Assembly: GCF_000613925.1 (NCBI RefSeq)
Contig: NZ_BAJX01000003.1
Span: forward strand, 1 to 64,000
Length of the DNA stretch: 64,000 nucleotides
Direction of reading: 5' to 3'
Origin: Prevotella histicola JCM 15637 = DNF00424
Lineage (GTDB): Bacteria; Bacteroidota; Bacteroidia; Bacteroidales; Bacteroidaceae
The notes beneath the pieces were generated by a model. That model was given only the letters and a program-made list of their open reading frames with translations. It was not told the DNA's origin and did not search any database. Both the position numbers and the translations under genes were made by a program. Shown here in pieces: positions 54,831 through 63,951 of the stretch. Positions within the stretch are counted from its first letter, which is position 1. The number at the start of each line of letters is the position of its first letter.

Positions 54831-54868
54831 AAGGAGTCTAAGCAGTGATGCTTTGGACTCCTTTTTCC
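54831..54868 (+). terminator. Terminator of the folD-kor cluster
   Basis: AAGGAGTC (54831-54838) pairs with GACTCCTT (54856-54863), with an inner AGCA/TGCT pairing, followed by T residues. Confidence 0.9.
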
Positions 54869-55007
54869 GTTTATATAAATTTGGTATAATGCTTTTACAT
54901 ATACTATAATATGGAGGTTTTTATAGATAAGTGTGTCCTATATTACCACGTTTTTGATTGTTTCTACTCATATAAGGGTACTTTGTGCATACTTTTTATT
55001 AAAAATA

Positions 55008-55039
55008 TTTGGAGGTTTCATTTATTTTTTATTACTTTG
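55008..55039 (+). promoter_or_regulatory. Promoter of the OmpA-family gene
   Basis: TTTG at 55008-55011 and the -7 box TTACTTTG at 55032-55039, 20 bp apart. The leader is about 50 nt. Confidence 0.7.
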
Positions 55040-55097
55040 CACCCGATTAAGATATAGATATAATACAATTTATAAATATTAATTAATTCAGAGAGAA

Positions 55098-56240
55098 ATG
55101 AAAAAGTTAGTTTTAATGTTGGCAGCTGCTTCTATGGCAGCATCTGTATCAGCACAGACTGTTGCAGAGAGCAAGACATTTGATAACATCTACGTTGGTA
55201 TCAACGGTGGTGTTGCAACAAAGACAACTGGTCACAAGTGGTTGAGCGATCTCGATCCAAACGCTGGTCTTCGTATCGGTCGTTACTTCACACCAGTATT
55301 TGGTTTGGCTATTGAGGGTAACGCATACTTCTCAAATAAGCCTTGGGGTTCAACAGGTACAGTAGTTCGCGCTACTAACGCAAGCTTGCTCGGTACTGTA
55401 AACCTTAGCAACTGGTTCGGTGGTTACAAGGGTGAGCCACGTACATTCGAGGTTAGTGCACTCTATGGTCTTGGTTGGATGCACGTGTTCACAAATAATA
55501 AGGCATTTGAGGCTGCTACATCTGAGAATCGTAACCGCATGACTTCTAAGGCTGCTCTTGACTTCGCATTCAACTTCGGTTCAGCAAAGCAGTTCCAGTT
55601 CTATGTAGAGCCTTCTATCAACTTCGCATTCTTGGGCAAGTCTCACTCACATAATGTAGCTGTTACTCCTGCAGGTCTTACTTACCCAGAGTATAACGTA
55701 AACTATGGTTACAAGGCAACTGCACAGGCAGGTCAGCCAGCTTACAACATCAACAACTCATTCGTTCAGTTGAATGCTGGTCTCGTTTACAAGTTTGCTA
55801 ACTCTAACGGTACACACAACTTCACTATCGTAACTCCACGCGATCAGGCTGAGATCGATGCTTTGAATGCTCAGATCAACGAACTCCGCAACCGTAAGCC
55901 AGAGGTTATCACTAAGGAAGTTGTTAAGGAGGTTCCTTCTGTTAAGGTTAAGGAGCTTTCAGTATCTGACCTCGTATTCGTAACCTTTGCACAGGGTAAG
56001 TCTAATCTTACAAGAGAGGCTAAGGCAGCTCTTAACAACGTTAAGGAAGGTAGCCACGTACAGGTTGTTGGTACAGCTTCTCCAGAGGGTTCTAAGGAAA
56101 TCAACGATCGTTTGTCACAGGCTCGTGCAGATGTAGTTGCTAACTACCTCAAGAGTCGTGGTGTAAACATTGACGATGCAACTGGTAAGGGTGTACAGGG
56201 TGTAACTTCTAACCGCCTTGCAGTAGTTTACGTAAAGTAA
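55098..56240 (+). CDS. OmpA-family outer-membrane porin
   Basis: 380 residues: signal peptide (AAASMAASVSAQ), an eight-stranded type barrel at about 25-235, a coiled linker (DALNAQINELRNRKPE; EVVKEVPSVKVKEL) and a C-terminal OmpA peptidoglycan-binding domain (FVTFAQGKSNLTREAKAAL; NDRLSQARADVVANYLKSRG). Related to the major OmpA-like proteins of oral Bacteroidota. Codon choice is strongly restricted (many AAC, TTC, CGT, GGT), as expected for a very highly expressed gene. It has its own promoter and terminator. Confidence 0.94.
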   Translation: MKKLVLMLAAASMAASVSAQTVAESKTFDNIYVGINGGVATKTTGHKWLSDLDPNAGLRIGRYFTPVFGLAIEGNAYFSNKPWGSTGTVVRATNASLLGTVNLSNWFGGYKGEPRTFEVSALYGLGWMHVFTNNKAFEAATSENRNRMTSKAALDFAFNFGSAKQFQFYVEPSINFAFLGKSHSHNVAVTPAGLTYPEYNVNYGYKATAQAGQPAYNINNSFVQLNAGLVYKFANSNGTHNFTIVTPRDQAEIDALNAQINELRNRKPEVITKEVVKEVPSVKVKELSVSDLVFVTFAQGKSNLTREAKAALNNVKEGSHVQVVGTASPEGSKEINDRLSQARADVVANYLKSRGVNIDDATGKGVQGVTSNRLAVVYVK

Positions 56241-56284
56241 GTAATCACTGATAGAAGGGTATATCCTTCGAACAGTAAAATAAT

Positions 56285-56319
56285 AAGGATGTGTCAGTTT
56301 TGGCACATCCTTTTTTTAT
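56285..56319 (+). terminator. Terminator of the OmpA-family gene
   Basis: AAGGATGTG (56285-56293) pairs with CACATCCTT (56304-56312), followed by T7. Confidence 0.92.
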
Positions 56320-56321
56320 TT

Positions 56322-56740
56322 CAATATGTTTTCTGTAGTTTGATCACTTTGTTTTTGTTTTTAATACAATATGTTTTTAGCAGTTTGATTACCTTGTAGT
56401 GTGGTTACTTCTACATGTTTTATAGCCTGCTCATTCTGTATTTAGAGTCAATACAATATGTTTTCAGCAGTTTGATTACTTTGTATTATGGTTAATTCAA
56501 TATGTTTTCTATAGTCTGCTTATTCTGTATTTAAAGTCAATACAATATGTTTTCAGCAGTTTGATTACTTTGTATTATGGTTAATTCAATATGTTTTCTA
56601 TAGTCTGCTCATTTTTGTATTTAGTGTTAATAGATAGTTTTCTGCAGCTTGATCACTTTGTAGCTGGTATTAGAATGATATGTTTTCTATAGTCTGATCA
56701 CTGCGTATTGGTAGGGTAATATGATACGTTTTACAATGGA
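56322..56740 (+). repeat. Tandem array of about ten 44-47-bp units
   Basis: Copies start near 56322, 56367, 56412, 56454, 56498, 56543, 56587, 56632, 56677 and 56722. A typical unit begins CAATATGTTTTCAGCAG and continues TTTGATTACTTTGTATTATG. Two unit types alternate in the middle: the copies at 56454 and 56543 are identical over 44 bp, and those at 56498 and 56587 are near-identical, giving an 89-bp higher-order repeat. Outer copies are degenerate. Confidence 0.88.
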
Positions 56741-57140
56741 AAACATTTTCTTTTTTGTTTGTTATTAGTAGTGTTTGCTGTACTTTTAATTATTTGTTCC
56801 TACGAAACTTCTGCCTATTGATATCTGCTAAAAATTGAAAGTTGAGAAATCATGTGGTCATTGCGTAGATAACCGGAGGTGTCGGGATTACCTTTTATTG
56901 GGGAGAGCATAAGTTCATATAATTGATGTTTGAAAACTGTTTATTTAGCACTAAATAGTTTTATTAACTACTAATAGTTTGATATAAGATTCCCTCACGA
57001 TTTGTGTATCCATGTATTTCATGTGTAATTCGTGAGTATGTTTATTTTGAGAAATACTTTTACAGTTTTGCAGTCCATTTTGATTATGGATCGTTAGTCA
57101 GTGTCTGATTTTGTAGTCGGTAATGTATTGATTTTCAATA
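56741..57140. other. Non-coding stretch between two repeats
   Basis: AT-rich, no ORF with a credible family, no strong hairpin. Together with the tandem array and the 148-bp element it forms a 1.35-kb gene-free gap upstream of the ilv operon. Confidence 0.5.
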
Positions 57141-57288
57141 TATTATAAATAGGGGTGTGAAAGGTGCTCTTTTGCAATGTAAAAGGTGCCCTTTTGCATG
57201 GTAAAAGATGCTCTTTTGAGTTGCAAAAGGGCATCTTTTGAAAGCTAAAAGGGCGTCTTCTGAAACCTTAATACGAATTAGTTTTACA
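57141..57288 (+). repeat. 148-bp five-palindrome element, copy 5
   Basis: Units start at 57159, 57181, 57203, 57225 and 57247: GAAAGGTGCTCTTTT, AAAAGGTGCCCTTTT, AAAAGATGCTCTTTT, AAAAGGGCATCTTTT and AAAAGGGCGTCTTCT. The left end is TATTATAAATAG and the right end GAATTAGTTTTACA. Confidence 0.93.
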
Positions 57289-57491
57289 TTATTTGAGTTT
57301 GATTTCTATTTCTCTTCTTATATTTGTGGTTTCATAATCGCTGATTGCTATGTACGTTTAAAACGCATTTTTGTATTCTATGGGGGTGTATAGTCCTGTA
57401 TATAATATCATGGCGTGTAGTATAATATTATACTATGCATAGTGTATTTCTTCTAAATTGTTGCTAAAATACTTCTTTATGTTTATAATTG

Positions 57492-57523
57492 TTTGGTTAA
57501 TACGTAAAAACTATCTACCTTTG
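57492..57523 (+). promoter_or_regulatory. Promoter of the ilv operon
   Basis: TTTG at 57492-57495 and TACCTTTG at 57516-57523, 20 bp apart, an excellent match. The leader of about 60 nt contains a 13-codon ORF (57542-57583) but no terminator hairpin. Confidence 0.78.
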
Positions 57524-57592
57524 CAAAATAAATTGTTGATTATGTCAGACGAATTATTATACAGGAATACAGAGATAAAATAAGTATAGTGT

Positions 57593-59395
57593 ATGAAACA
57601 TCAGTTGAGGAGCGCCGTATGTACAGAGGGTAGAAAGATGGCAGGAGCACGTGCTCTGTGGGTTGCAGCAGGAATGAAGCCGGAACAGTTTGGCAAGCCT
57701 ATTATTGCAATTGTTAATTCTTTTACTCAGTTTGTACCTGGTCATACCCATTTACATGAGGTAGGACAGATTGTAAAAGATGAGATAGAGAAACTGGGAT
57801 GTTATGCAGCTGAGTTTAATACGATAGCTATTGATGATGGTATTGCTATGGGCCATGATGGTATGTTATATTCATTGCCCTCACGTGATATTATTGCCGA
57901 TTCCGTAGAATACATGGTGAATGCGCATAAGGCAGATGCTATGATCTGTATTTCTAATTGTGATAAGGTTACACCTGGCATGTTGATGGCATCTATGCGT
58001 CTGAATATTCCGACGATATTCTGTTCTGGAGGCCCAATGGAAGCTGGTAGATGGCGTGGCGAAAATGCTGATCTTGTTACTGCAATGATTGGGGGTGCAG
58101 ATAAAGAGTTAAGTGATGAGGAGGTTCATCAGCTTGAACAGTGTGCTTGTCCAGGCTGTGGTAGTTGTTCAGGAATGTTCACTGCGAACTCAATGAACTC
58201 CCTCACAGAGGCAATTGGGCTCGCTTTGCCAGGGAATGGTACTATTCTTGCGACACATAAGAATAGGATTAAATTATTCAAAGATGCTGCTCATCAGATA
58301 GTTAAGAATGCAATGGCTTATTATCAGGATGGAGATGACAGTGTTTTACCACGTAATATTGCTACGCGTAAAGCCTTCCTTAATGCAATGACATTGGATA
58401 TTGCCATGGGCGGTTCTACTAATACGGTCCTTCATCTGTTAGCTGTTGCACAGGAAGGGGAAGTTGATTTTTCAATGAACGATATAGATACGCTGAGTCG
58501 TAAGACCCCTTGCTTGTGTAAGTTGTCTCCTAATACTCAGAAATACAGTGTCCAGGAGTGTAATCGAGCAGGTGGAATCCTTGGTATTCTGAACGAGTTG
58601 GACAAGGGTGGTCTTATAGATGGGAGTGTTAAACGTGTTGACAGACAGACTTTATCAGAAGCTATGCAAAGGTATAACATTACTGGTGAAGCTATTGATT
58701 CAGAAGCAGATAGGATCTATCATAGTGCACCTGGGCATCGTTTCTCCACAAAAATGGGAAGCCAGGATACGCAGTGGGAATCGCTTGATACTGATCGTAT
58801 GACAGGTTGCATTCGTGACATAGAACATGCTTATACCAAGGATGGTGGATTAGCTGTGCTGTTCGGTAATATAGCAAAGGATGGTTGTGTTGTGAAAACG
58901 GCAGGAGTAGATGCTAGTTTATGGCATTTTGAAGGTCCAGCAGTTGTCTTTGACTCACAGGACGAAGCTTGTGACGGCATTCTTAATGGTAAAGTTAAGG
59001 CTGGCGATTGCGTTGTTATCACTCATGAAGGTCCCAAGGGAGGTCCTGGAATGCAAGAAATGCTTTATCCGACATCATATATTAAGAGTCGGCATTTAGG
59101 AAAAGAGTGTGCATTGATTACTGATGGGCGTTTCTCAGGTGGAACAAGTGGATTGAGTATTGGTCATATTTCGCCTGAAGCAGCTAATGGTGGGAACATC
59201 GGAAAGGTGAAGGACGGTGATATTATCATTATTGATATTCCGCAAAGGAGTATTAATGTAAAGCTAAGTGATACGGAGTTGTCAGCCCGTCCACAGCAAC
59301 CTCTAAAGCGTAAACGTGTTGTTTCTAAGGCATTACGAGCCTATGCACAAAGTGTTTCCAGCGCAGATAAAGGTGGAGTAAGAATCATTGATTAA
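57593..59395 (+). CDS. ilvD: Dihydroxy-acid dehydratase
   Basis: Third step of valine and isoleucine synthesis, an iron-sulfur enzyme. 600 residues with the start [27 protein letters not shown], cluster cysteines at Cys123 ([10 protein letters not shown]) and in CPGCGSC (186-192), and the C-terminal [19 protein letters not shown]. First gene of the ilvD-ilvB-ilvN-thioesterase-ilvC operon. Confidence 0.96.
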   Translation: MKHQLRSAVCTEGRKMAGARALWVAAGMKPEQFGKPIIAIVNSFTQFVPGHTHLHEVGQIVKDEIEKLGCYAAEFNTIAIDDGIAMGHDGMLYSLPSRDIIADSVEYMVNAHKADAMICISNCDKVTPGMLMASMRLNIPTIFCSGGPMEAGRWRGENADLVTAMIGGADKELSDEEVHQLEQCACPGCGSCSGMFTANSMNSLTEAIGLALPGNGTILATHKNRIKLFKDAAHQIVKNAMAYYQDGDDSVLPRNIATRKAFLNAMTLDIAMGGSTNTVLHLLAVAQEGEVDFSMNDIDTLSRKTPCLCKLSPNTQKYSVQECNRAGGILGILNELDKGGLIDGSVKRVDRQTLSEAMQRYNITGEAIDSEADRIYHSAPGHRFSTKMGSQDTQWESLDTDRMTGCIRDIEHAYTKDGGLAVLFGNIAKDGCVVKTAGVDASLWHFEGPAVVFDSQDEACDGILNGKVKAGDCVVITHEGPKGGPGMQEMLYPTSYIKSRHLGKECALITDGRFSGGTSGLSIGHISPEAANGGNIGKVKDGDIIIIDIPQRSINVKLSDTELSARPQQPLKRKRVVSKALRAYAQSVSSADKGGVRIID

Positions 59396-59446
59396 GGAAA
59401 CAAGAGAGAGGTAAGACACTATTTACATGTTTGAAAGATTTATCTT

Positions 59447-61236
59447 ATGACAAGATCAAAAAATAAAGGGGATATAACAGGAGCCGTTTCACCATCCAAC
59501 AAACCTCGCCGTCCGCAGTTCCCCAAGATAGGAGAGCTGTGTAATGGTTCAGAAATATTGATGCGAGCTTTATATCAAGAGGGAGTAAAGACTATTTTTG
59601 GTTATCCAGGCGGTGCAATTATGCCTGTTTATGATGACTTGTTGAAGTATACTGAAGGCGATGATGCTTGGTTTCATCATGTTCTTGTACGTCATGAGCA
59701 GGCTGCAGCACATGCGGCAGAAGGTTATGCAAGGGTTAGTGGCGAAGTTGGAGTTGCTATTGTGACAAGTGGTCCTGGTGCAACAAATACTCTGACAGGT
59801 GTTGCCGATGCATGATGGATTCTACTCCTATCGTAGTTATCGCAGGTCAAGTTGGTGTAAGTTCGTTGGGTACAGATGCTTTTCAGGAGGTTGACCTTGT
59901 TGGTGTAGCTCAGCCAATCTCCAAATGGAGCTATCAGATACGTCGCCCAGAGGATGTTGCGTGGGCTGTGAGTCGTGCTTTTTATATTGCTCGTAGTGGT
60001 CGTCCTGGTCCAGTTGTACTTGATTTTCCACGAAATGCACAGACTGGACAGTGTGAGTGGTGCCCTGGTAAGGTCGACCGGGTGCGTTCTTACTCTCCAT
60101 ATCCTAAACTTGATATGAGTGCTGTGGCTGCAGCGGCTACGTTAATTAACAGTGCAAAGAAGCCAATGGCGCTGGTAGGGCAGGGTATTGAGTTGGGTGA
60201 AGCACAACAAGAATTGCGTGATTTTCTTGAAAAGGCAGATATTCCGGCTGGTAGAACATTGTTGGGTTTGTCAGCTCTTTCAAGTGATCACCCTCTGAAT
60301 GTTGGTATGCTTGGCATGCATGGGAACTATGCTCCTAATGTGAAGCAACAAGAATGCGATGTCTTGATAGCTATTGGCATGCGCTTTTCCGACCGTGTTA
60401 CAGGCCGTTTGGATACTTATGCTAAGCAGGCGAAGGTTATTCATTTGGATATAGACCCTTCTGAAATAGGCAAGAATGTGTCTGTTGACGTGCCTGTTAT
60501 TGCTGATTGTAAAGAGAGTTTGCCTGCTATTACAGCCTTATTGGAGAAAGCTGATCATAAAAAATGGCGTGATTCGTTTGTTCCATTGCATACTAAAGAG
60601 ACTGAAGAGGTTATCGAACCCCACATACATCCTACAGATGGACCTTTATTGATGGGTGAAATAATAAACCTTGTGGCTGAGAAGACAGCGGGAAATGCCG
60701 TGTTGGTCAATGACGTTGGGGAGAATCAGATGTTCTCATGCCGTTATTTTAAGTATAATAATAGTCATTCCGTTGTGACAAGTGGGGGCTTAGGTACGAT
60801 GGGATTTGGTCTTCCTGCTGCTATAGGTGCTACTTTCGGGAGTGACCGTACAGTTTGTTTCTTTGTGGGAGATGGTGGTTTACAGATGAGTATTCAGGAA
60901 TTCGGAACCATTATGGAGCAACAAACTCCTGTAAAAATTATACTTTTGAATAATAATTATTTAGGAAATGTGCGCCAATGGCAGGATTTGATGTTCGGAC
61001 ATCGTCATTCTTTCACTCGCATGTTGAACCCACATTATTCAGAACTTGCCAAGGCTTATAATATTCCTTATGCGTTAGTAACAGACAGAAAAGACCTTGA
61101 AGCTAAGGTAAATACAATGTTGTCAACCGAAGGACCATTCTTTTTGGAGTGTGCAGTGAAGGAGAATGAGAATATTCTTCCTATGGTTGTGCCTGGAACT
61201 TCAGTTGATGAGATGGTGTTACACCTTGATATTTAA
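59447..61236 (+). pseudogene. ilvB: Acetolactate synthase large subunit, frameshifted
   Basis: TPP enzyme making acetolactate, the first common step of branched-chain amino acid synthesis. It is split: 59447-59815 gives 122 residues with [13 protein letters not shown] and the catalytic Glu84 (RHEQAA), ending TGVADA-stop. 59812-61236 gives 474 residues starting [13 protein letters not shown], and contains GDGGLQMSIQEFGT and NNNYLGNVRQWQ (TPP/Mg site). The natural sequence VADAMMDSTP is restored by one extra A in GCATGATGG. Stop and start overlap as ATGA. All other ilv genes are intact, so a sequencing error or coupled translation are as likely as real loss. Confidence 0.87.
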
Positions 61237-61264
61237 TGTACTTTATGCAATAAAACAACGACTC

Positions 61265-61855
61265 ATGGTAGATAATAAGATAGCAAAAGAAAGTGTTAAA
61301 CGTGAGGTGATAGCTGGTGAGAGGTTGTATACCTTACTGGTTTATTCAGAAAACGTTGCTGGTGTACTGAATCAAATCGCAGCAGTTTTTACGCGAAGGC
61401 AAGTGAATATAGAGAGCTTGAATGTGAGTGCATCGAGTATAGAAGGTATTCATAAGTACACAATAACCGCATGGAGTGATGCTGCTACTATAGAAAAGAT
61501 TACCAAACAGGTTGAAAAGAAGATTGATGTTATCAAAGCTGACTATTATGAAGACAGTGATCTTTTCATCCATGAAGTTGGTTTGTATAAGATTGCAACG
61601 CCCATCCTGTTAGAAAATGCAGAGGTCAGCCGTGCAATTCGTAAGCGTAATGCGCGTATGATGGAAGTAAATCCTACCTACAGTACGGTGTTACTTGCTG
61701 GAATGACAGATGAAGTGACAGCTCTGTATCATGATTTGAAGAACTTTGATTGCCTGCTTCAGTATTCACGCAGTGGTCGTGTTGCAGTGACACGTGGGTT
61801 CAGTGAGCCTGTATCTGATTTCCTTAAGAGCGAAGAAGAGTCGTCTGTACTCTAA
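61265..61855 (+). CDS. ilvN: Acetolactate synthase small subunit
   Basis: Regulatory subunit of acetolactate synthase giving valine feedback. From the ATG at 61265 the protein has 196 residues, with the N-terminal ACT domain (LYTLLVYSENVAGVLNQIAAVFTRRQVNIESLNV) spanning about 18-50 and a second ACT-like half (ILLENAEVSRAIRKRNARMMEVN). The upstream ORF extension into ilvB is an out-of-frame shadow. Twenty-eight bp separate it from ilvB. Confidence 0.93.
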   Translation: MVDNKIAKESVKREVIAGERLYTLLVYSENVAGVLNQIAAVFTRRQVNIESLNVSASSIEGIHKYTITAWSDAATIEKITKQVEKKIDVIKADYYEDSDLFIHEVGLYKIATPILLENAEVSRAIRKRNARMMEVNPTYSTVLLAGMTDEVTALYHDLKNFDCLLQYSRSGRVAVTRGFSEPVSDFLKSEEESSVL

Positions 61856-61927
61856 GATACAATAAAGAATAGACAGAGGAGAATGGCTATTTGCTATTTG
61901 AATCCTCGAAATTTACGTACGAGAAAA

Positions 61928-62707
61928 ATGGAAAAATTATCAAAGATTGGAAGGTATCAGTTCTTAGCTGAGCCTTTCCATTGTGACTTTACCAACCATT
62001 TGTTCATGGGACATCTAGGAAATCACATGCTTAATGCTGCTGATTTTCATAGTAATGAACGCGGTTATGGTATGAACTATCTCAATACTATAAATAAGAC
62101 CTGGGTCTTAAGTCGATTGACAATAGAGATGTATGATATGCCGAAAGCATATGAAAAGTTTTATGTTGAGACTTGGGTAGATAGTGTTATGAAGTATTTC
62201 ACAAGTAGAAATTTTAAGGTTGTTAATGAAGAAGGGCATGTCTATGGTTACGGAAAGAGTATTTGGGCAATGATAGACATGGATACTCGCCAACCGACAG
62301 ATATCTTTGCTGTTCGTGAAGGACTGATTAATGAGTATATTGAGACATCCTATGAATGCCCAATAGAGAAGTTTTCACGTGTAAAAGTTACTGGAGAAAA
62401 AGAGCTGTTGCGCTCAATAAACACCTATTATAATGATGTTGACGTCAATGGGCATATTAATTCGGTGAAGTATATTGAGCATCTTCTTGATTTATGGGAC
62501 CTTGATTGGTATCGTACGCACTTCATTAAACGGTTTGAAATAGCCTATGTTGCCGAGGCACATCATGGCGATCAGCTTAATTTCTATCGTGAACATCGTG
62601 AGATAGAACGGGAAAATGATTTCAATTTCAAAATAACCAAGACTACAAGCGATAATACAGAAGTAGAAACTTGTAGGTGTAGAGTGTTGTTTAATAGTAT
62701 TTTATAA
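61928..62707 (+). CDS. Acyl-ACP thioesterase
   Basis: Releases fatty acids from acyl carrier protein; double hot-dog fold. From the ATG at 61928 the protein has 259 residues: FLAEPFHCDFTNHLFMGHLGNHML, NKTWVLSRLTIEM, and the second hot-dog half with the catalytic-type NDVDVNGHINSVKYIEHLLD. An ATG at 61883 has an AGAGGAG sequence just before it, but the family starts at KIGRYQF, so the shorter form is preferred. Its place between ilvN and ilvC suggests a link between branched-chain precursors and branched fatty acids. Confidence 0.88.
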   Translation: MEKLSKIGRYQFLAEPFHCDFTNHLFMGHLGNHMLNAADFHSNERGYGMNYLNTINKTWVLSRLTIEMYDMPKAYEKFYVETWVDSVMKYFTSRNFKVVNEEGHVYGYGKSIWAMIDMDTRQPTDIFAVREGLINEYIETSYECPIEKFSRVKVTGEKELLRSINTYYNDVDVNGHINSVKYIEHLLDLWDLDWYRTHFIKRFEIAYVAEAHHGDQLNFYREHREIERENDFNFKITKTTSDNTEVETCRCRVLFNSIL

Positions 62708-62741
62708 CTTTATAAGTATAATGATAAAAGATTGAAATTAT

Positions 62742-62773
62742 TTTGGTCGTTTTATTATAAAACCGTAACTTTG
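62742..62773 (+). promoter_or_regulatory. Internal promoter before ilvC
   Basis: TTTG at 62742-62745 and TAACTTTG at 62766-62773, 20 bp apart. A small hairpin GTGACT/AGTCAC follows at about 62811-62829. ilvC can thus be transcribed apart from the upstream ilv genes. Confidence 0.7.
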
Positions 62774-62847
62774 TGCCTGTTAAGTATAAGAAAGAAGCAC
62801 ATATAACAACTGTGACTGATGTAAAGTCACATTAAAACAGAATAATT

Positions 62848-63891
62848 ATGGCAGAATTGAATTTCGGTGGAGTAGTAGAAACCGTCGTTACAAGCAAGGA
62901 ATTTTCTTTGGAAAAGGCACGTGAAGTTTTGAAGGATGAAACAATTGCAGTCATTGGTTATGGTATTCAGGGACCTGGTCAAGCTGGGAATCTAAGGGAT
63001 AACGGCTTTAATGTTATTGTAGGTCAGCGTCAAGGCAAAACTTATGATAAGGCTGTTGCTGATGGTTGGGTCCCAGGTGAAAGCTTGTTCTCTATCGAAG
63101 AAGCTGCTCAAAGGGGTACTATCATCTGTATGTTACTTTCCGATGCTGGTCAGATTGCCGTTTGGCCAACACTAAAGAAATATCTTACTCCTGGTAAGAC
63201 CTTGTATTACTCACATGGTTTCGCTATCAATTGGCAGGACCGTACAGGTGTTGTACCACCAAAAGATATTGATGTCATAATGGTAGCACCTAAAGGCTCA
63301 GGTACATCATTGCGTACAATGTTCCTTGAGGGGCGTGGCTTGAACTGCTCTTATGCCGTTTATCAGGATGCTTCTGGTAAAGCTGAAGAGAAGACACTTG
63401 CCTTCGGTATAGGTATTGGTGCAGGTTATTTGTTCAAGACAACATTTCAACGTGAGGCAACATCCGACCTTACTGGCGAGCGTGGTTCACTGATGGGGGC
63501 CATCGAAGGGTTGTTTGAAGCACAGTATGATGTGCTTCGTGAGCATGGACACTCTCCTTCTGAGGCTTTCAATGAGACAGTGGAGGAGTTGACACAGAGC
63601 CTTGCTCCACTCTTTGGAGACAAGGGTATGGACTGGATGTATGCTAACTGTTCAACGACAGCACAGCGTGGTGCGCTTGATTGGGCACCGCGCTTCCGTG
63701 AAGCTATTAAGCCTGTGATGGAATGGCTTTATCTCTCGGTAAAGACTGGTAATGAGGCACAAGTTGCTATTGACAGTAACTCTAAGCCTGATTATCGTGA
63801 GAAGTTGAATGCTGAATTGAAGGCTATGCGTGATATGGAAATGTGGCAGGCTGGTGTTACAGTACGTACACTACGCCCTGAGAATAACTAA
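62848..63891 (+). CDS. ilvC: Ketol-acid reductoisomerase
   Basis: Second step of valine and isoleucine synthesis, NAD(P)H- and Mg-dependent. 347 residues with the dinucleotide-binding AVIGYGIQGPGQAGNLRDNG, VGQRQGKTYDKA (cofactor-specificity loop), VAPKGSGTSLR, and the Mg/substrate segment DLTGERGSLMGAIEGLFEAQYD. The GPGQAGN form of the loop replaces the GHAHALN seen in most relatives. It has its own promoter and is followed by a terminator. Confidence 0.96.
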   Translation: MAELNFGGVVETVVTSKEFSLEKAREVLKDETIAVIGYGIQGPGQAGNLRDNGFNVIVGQRQGKTYDKAVADGWVPGESLFSIEEAAQRGTIICMLLSDAGQIAVWPTLKKYLTPGKTLYYSHGFAINWQDRTGVVPPKDIDVIMVAPKGSGTSLRTMFLEGRGLNCSYAVYQDASGKAEEKTLAFGIGIGAGYLFKTTFQREATSDLTGERGSLMGAIEGLFEAQYDVLREHGHSPSEAFNETVEELTQSLAPLFGDKGMDWMYANCSTTAQRGALDWAPRFREAIKPVMEWLYLSVKTGNEAQVAIDSNSKPDYREKLNAELKAMRDMEMWQAGVTVRTLRPENN

Positions 63892-63915
63892 TTTTTTTCT
63901 CGTACATAATGTTAG

Positions 63916-63951
63916 AAGGGAGTTCTCTGTTTGAAGAGAGCTCCCTTTTTG
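63916..63951 (+). terminator. Terminator of the ilv operon
   Basis: AAGGGAG (63916-63922) pairs with CTCCCTT (63941-63947), with an inner CTCT/AGAG pairing, followed by a T run. Confidence 0.9.

Larger units (their letters stand above)
54787..55097. other. Intergenic region kor - ompA
   Basis: Holds the kor terminator (54831-54868) and the promoter of the OmpA-family gene (55008-55039). The stretch between shows nothing else. Confidence 0.6.

Noticed and set aside
61166..61264. Extended ilvN start inside ilvB
   Set aside because: The extra 33 residues overlap the coding end of ilvB in another frame and are unlike the family; the ATG at 61265 fits.
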